The position numbers and the translations under genes were made by a program. From CAZKTF01 sp964555565 (GTDB lineage Bacteria; Planctomycetota; JAJSAM01; JAKLKS01): DNA of 8,229 nucleotides. Every line of letters begins with the position of its first letter. Positions within the stretch are counted from its first letter, which is position 1. Below the pieces are notes generated by a model that saw only the letters and a list, made by a program, of their open reading frames with translations, did not search any database and was not told the origin of the DNA. This document shows, piece by piece, positions 6,007 through 8,229 of this stretch. The DNA lies in NCBI GenBank assembly GCA_964555565.1, contig CAZKTF010000161.1, forward strand, positions 1 to 8,229. The letters run 5' to 3'.

Positions 6007-6031
6007 CGGGGCCGAGCGCCAATTCGCCCGT

Positions 6032-6832
6032 CTACTCCCTGAAGATCTCCTCCCGGTGCCTTCGCAGGAAGACGGGATCCGGGAGGAACTTCGAGGGAGG
6101 CCGGAACTGTTTCCCTTCGTAGTCGAGGAAGTTCCGGCGGATGGTATCGACCCGATCGTGCCTCCTCAAACGGCGGCTCAGGATGAGCCGGTCCTCCTCA
6201 TCGAAGCTGATGAGGCCCCGGTCGAAGGCCGTGTCCTGCGTCCGCGCGAGGCACAGTCCGTTGCGCGGATCGACGCGGTGCTCGGGGAACTCCTTCCAGG
6301 GTAGGATGTGGCTGGCCGCGAGGAGCCCACGGACCGGGTTCTCCGTGACGCAGCAGCGGGACTCGTAGGCGGCGAGGACGGCGCGCCGGAAGAACTCCTG
6401 CCCCCGGCGGCTCTTCGCCGCGGCCACGCGCTCGGTCGGACCTTGGAACGGCGTCGGGGGGAACTCCCCGCGGCCCTCCTCGTCCGCGTACGCGGCCGCG
6501 CCTCCGCCTGCACCGGAGTCCGCTCTCCTGCTCCGCAGGAGCCGCCCTACCTCGTTGGCGAACCGCTCCCAGTCCGCCTGGGACTCGACCCAGACCGCCC
6601 GGTCCATCCTGCCCGCGCCCCGGAGGCCCTTGATCCCGCGCGCCTGCAACCCCGGATCGAGCGACGCGAGGTTCGAGAGCTTCATGGCGACGCTGCCAGG
6701 GGTCCGGCCGAGGAGAGCCGCCAGCCCCCGGACGTCGCGGTTCCGGTGGTCCATCCTGCCGAACGGGAGCCGGCAGTACAGGTCCATCGCGAGGAGCAAC
6801 TCCTCGCGGGTCCAGCCCCTCCCTCTCGACAT
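6032..6832 (-). CDS. HNH endonuclease, restriction-associated type, third motif residue altered
   Basis: A 266-residue protein encoded on the minus strand. The start is ATG 6832-6830, with GGAGG five nt upstream; the in-frame GTG at 6844 overlaps that Shine-Dalgarno and is unlikely. The N-terminus (WTREELLLAMDLYCRLPFG at 7-25, 'LAALLGRTPGSVAMKLSNLASLDP' at 37-60) is the helix-turn-helix-like module typical of this HNH subfamily. The nuclease domain has Cys160-Cys161, 'ASHILPW' with His175, 'DPRNGLCL' with Asn191, and 'TQDTAFDRGLISF'. Family members usually carry His in the last block (HD.AFDRGLI); here it is Gln199. The C-terminal 'YEGKQFRPPSKFLPDPVFL..HREEIF' is intact, so the gene is full length. 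No methyltransferase or specificity subunit is adjacent, so it appears as an orphan, possibly a defence nuclease. It converges on the upstream gene with 25 bp between stops and no clear terminator. Confidence 0.88.
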   Translation of the reverse strand: MSRGRGWTREELLLAMDLYCRLPFGRMDHRNRDVRGLAALLGRTPGSVAMKLSNLASLDPGLQARGIKGLRGAGRMDRAVWVESQADWERFANEVGRLLRSRRADSGAGGGAAAYADEEGRGEFPPTPFQGPTERVAAAKSRRGQEFFRRAVLAAYESRCCVTENPVRGLLAASHILPWKEFPEHRVDPRNGLCLARTQDTAFDRGLISFDEEDRLILSRRLRRHDRVDTIRRNFLDYEGKQFRPPSKFLPDPVFLRRHREEIFRE

Positions 6833-6921
6833 GTATCCCTCCACGAGAACCGAGTCGCGACCGGGAGGAATCTACTCGGGGCCGTTGCTCGATCCAGCAC
6901 CCCCGTCCCGCGCGCCGTCCC

Positions 6922-6927
6922 TACAAT
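6922..6927 (+). promoter_or_regulatory. -10 hexamer TACAAT of a probable leaderless promoter
   Basis: TACAAT lies exactly 6 nt before ATG 6934 of the epimerase gene. The six bases between are GCCCCC, with no Shine-Dalgarno, and no convincing -35 is seen 16-18 bp upstream. It lies in the ~100-bp divergent interval between the HNH gene and the epimerase. On the minus strand of that interval TAGATT (6874-6869) is a weak -10 candidate for the HNH gene. Confidence 0.5.
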
Positions 6928-6933
6928 GCCCCC

Positions 6934-7941
6934 ATGCCCACCGGCCCGATCCTCGTGACGGGGGGGACCGGCTACCTGGGGCGGCACCTGGTGGCCGCGC
7001 TGGGGCGCCGGGGGCCGGGGGTCCGGGTTCTGGCGCGGGACCCGGCGCGGGCCGCGGGGTTCACGGGCGCGGGGGTGGAGGTGGTCCCGGGGGACGTGAC
7101 GGACCGGGCTTCCCTGGACGCGGCCTGCCGCGGGGTCTCGGCGGTGGTCCACGCGGCGGCGATGGTGCGCTCCTGGGCCCGCGACCGGAGGGCCTTCGAG
7201 GCGGTCAACGTCCACGGGCTCCGCAACGCGGTCCTCGCGGCGGCCGGGGCGGGGGCGCGCCGGTTCCTCTTCGTCTCCTCGTTCTTCGCGCTCGGGCCGA
7301 CGGACGGGATCACGGGGGACGAGACGCTGCCCCCGGACCCGCGGAGGCGCTTCCACAACGAATACGAGCGGACGAAGACGCTGGCCGAGGCCGAGGCGCG
7401 CGAGCTGGCCGCGCAGGGGCACCCCCTCGTGACGGTCTACCCGGGGGTGCTCTTCGGCCCGGGGGTCCTCACCGAGGGGAACCTCGTGGCGGGGATGCTG
7501 GTGGAGGCCGCCGCGGGGCGGCTCCCGGGGCTCCCGGGCGGCGGGGACCGGCGCTGGTGCTTCACCTACGTGGAGGACGCGGCCGAGGGGGCGGCGCTCG
7601 CCCTGGAGCGCGCCTCCCCCGGGGACCGCCTCGTCCTCGGCGGGGAGAACGCCACGCTCCGGGAGTTCTTCGACCTCGTGGAGGCCTGCGGCGGGCCGCG
7701 CGTCCCGCGCCGCTCGATCCCCTACGCGGCGGCGAGCGCCGCGGGCGCGCTCCGCGAGTTCCTGGCCGCGCTCGGCGGGCCCCGGCCGAAGGTGACGCGC
7801 GGCGCCGTCGGGATCTTCCGCCACGAGTGGGCCTACTCGTCGCGGCGCGCGGAGCGGGCGCTCGGCTGGCGCGCGCGGCCGCTCCGGGAGGGGGTCGTCG
7901 CCACGCTCGCCTCGCTGCGCGCCGAGGGGCGGATCCGGTGA
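6934..7941 (+). CDS. NAD(P)-dependent epimerase/reductase, extended SDR (HpnA/dihydroflavonol-reductase-like)
   Basis: A 335-residue extended short-chain dehydrogenase. The Rossmann glycine motif 'VTGGTGYLG' is at 8-16. The downstream strand 'VVHAAAMVRSWARD' and 'VNVHGLRN' are typical of the family. 'FVSSFFALG' at 113-121 holds the active-site Ser region, and 'YERTK' (Tyr144, Lys148) is the YxxxK catalytic pair. The substrate half contains 'VTVYPGVLFGPG', 'FTYVEDAAEGAALALE' and 'LVLGGENATLREFFDLV', ending 'YSSRRAERALGWRARPLREGV'. Its order and wording most resemble hopanoid-associated HpnA and dihydroflavonol-4-reductase-like proteins, so the substrate may be a nucleotide sugar or a ketone; I cannot tell which. 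The ATG has no Shine-Dalgarno but has a -10 box 6 nt upstream. The stop overlaps the GTG of the DUF92 gene by four bases (GTGA), so the two are coupled. Confidence 0.88.
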   Translation: MPTGPILVTGGTGYLGRHLVAALGRRGPGVRVLARDPARAAGFTGAGVEVVPGDVTDRASLDAACRGVSAVVHAAAMVRSWARDRRAFEAVNVHGLRNAVLAAAGAGARRFLFVSSFFALGPTDGITGDETLPPDPRRRFHNEYERTKTLAEAEARELAAQGHPLVTVYPGVLFGPGVLTEGNLVAGMLVEAAAGRLPGLPGGGDRRWCFTYVEDAAEGAALALERASPGDRLVLGGENATLREFFDLVEACGGPRVPRRSIPYAAASAAGALREFLAALGGPRPKVTRGAVGIFRHEWAYSSRRAERALGWRARPLREGVVATLASLRAEGRIR

Positions 7942-8229
7942 CGCCGCGGATCCCCGACCCCGACTCGATGGTGGCGGGCCTCCTCGCCACCGGCGTCATC
8001 GGCGCGGGCGCCCTCCGCCTCGGGGCCGTGGACGCCGGGGGGCTGCTGGCGGGCGTGCTCGTGGGCGCGGGGGCGAGCCTCGGCCTCGGGCTCCCGGGGC
8101 TCGCGGTCGTGGGGGCGTTCTTCGCCCTCGGGAGCGCGGCCACGCGCTGGCGCTACGGGGAGAAGGCCCGCCGCGGCGAGGCCGAGCCGGGCGGCGGCGC
8201 GCGCGGCGCGGCGCGCGTCCTCGCCAAGG
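7938..8229 (+). CDS. DUF92 family integral membrane protein (N-terminal part, runs off the window)
   Basis: Ninety-seven codons are visible from GTG 7938, which overlaps the upstream TGA (GTGA); an in-frame ATG at 7968 is a less likely start. The N-terminus holds two or three short hydrophobic segments rich in Gly/Ala/Leu (about 11-65). They are followed by 'FFALGSAATRWRYGEKARRG', then a Glu/Gly-rich stretch and 'ARGAARVLAK' at the edge. This matches the DUF92 signature (FF.lGS.aT..gy..Ka..G.....GgrRg..qVLAN). The family is bacterial and plant; its plant member VTE6 is a phytyl-phosphate kinase, so a prenyl-phosphate kinase activity is possible but inferred. Coupling to an HpnA/DFR-like epimerase would fit a lipid or isoprenoid pathway. 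The C-terminal half lies outside the window. Confidence 0.85.
   Translation, partial: MTPRIPDPDSMVAGLLATGVIGAGALRLGAVDAGGLLAGVLVGAGASLGLGLPGLAVVGAFFALGSAATRWRYGEKARRGEAEPGGGARGAARVLAK

Noticed and set aside
6833..6844. GTG 6844 as start of the HNH gene
   Set aside because: This GTG overlaps the GGAGG that is well spaced for ATG 6832, and the family begins near 'WTREELLLA'.
1..8229. CRISPR array, tRNA, rRNA or transposase gene
   Set aside because: No regularly spaced direct repeats, no tRNA-like cloverleaf, no rRNA-like stretch and no transposase motif were seen on reading both strands.

Overview
The window is very GC-rich bacterial DNA with densely packed genes and codons that almost always end in G or C. 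The tetratricopeptide protein, with a 'DGDIL..KDG' N-terminal domain after its signal peptide, and the membrane-anchored protein with a glutamine-amidotransferase-like fold are both of a style I associate with Planctomycetota. No marker gene is present, so the phylum is a guess. No rRNA, tRNA, CRISPR array or transposase gene was seen.

Layout, left to right. Bases 3-2077 (+) hold the C-terminal part of a beta-rich extracytoplasmic protein resembling bacterial alpha-2-macroglobulin, currently split into two frames near base 220. Bases 2070-2196 hold an inverted pair of REP-like repeats (core GGGGTCAGACCCC) with a strong 12-bp-arm hairpin inside. Bases 2211-3349 (+) hold a translationally coupled pair, a PII-type signalling protein and an XdhC/CoxI-family molybdoenzyme maturation factor. 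Bases 3432-4604 (+) encode an exported TPR protein. Bases 4612-4697 hold a second copy of the inverted REP pair. Bases 4720-6006 (+) encode a membrane-anchored GATase-like protein. Bases 6032-6832 (-) encode an HNH endonuclease convergent with it. Bases 6934-7941 (+) encode an NAD(P)-dependent sugar epimerase/reductase (HpnA/dihydroflavonol-reductase-like), coupled to the start of a DUF92 membrane protein that runs off the right edge (7938-8229).

Start sites fall into three classes. Co-directional neighbours use GTGA stop/start overlaps (2507 and 7938; also 275, if that is a real start). The TPR and HNH genes have Shine-Dalgarno sequences. The PII, GATase-like and epimerase genes have no Shine-Dalgarno, but each has a -10-like hexamer (TACAAT, TATGAT, TACAAT) exactly 6 nt before the start codon, the layout expected of leaderless transcripts.

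Functional links visible here are limited. PII plus XdhC suggests nitrogen or energy sensing tied to molybdenum hydroxylase maturation. Epimerase plus DUF92 (a family that includes plant phytyl-phosphate kinase) hints at isoprenoid or lipid-linked sugar metabolism. The other genes look like independent units. The most notable items are the PII-XdhC pair with a C-terminally shortened PII, the leaderless-promoter pattern, the two REP-doublet elements, and the probable frameshift in the macroglobulin-like gene.
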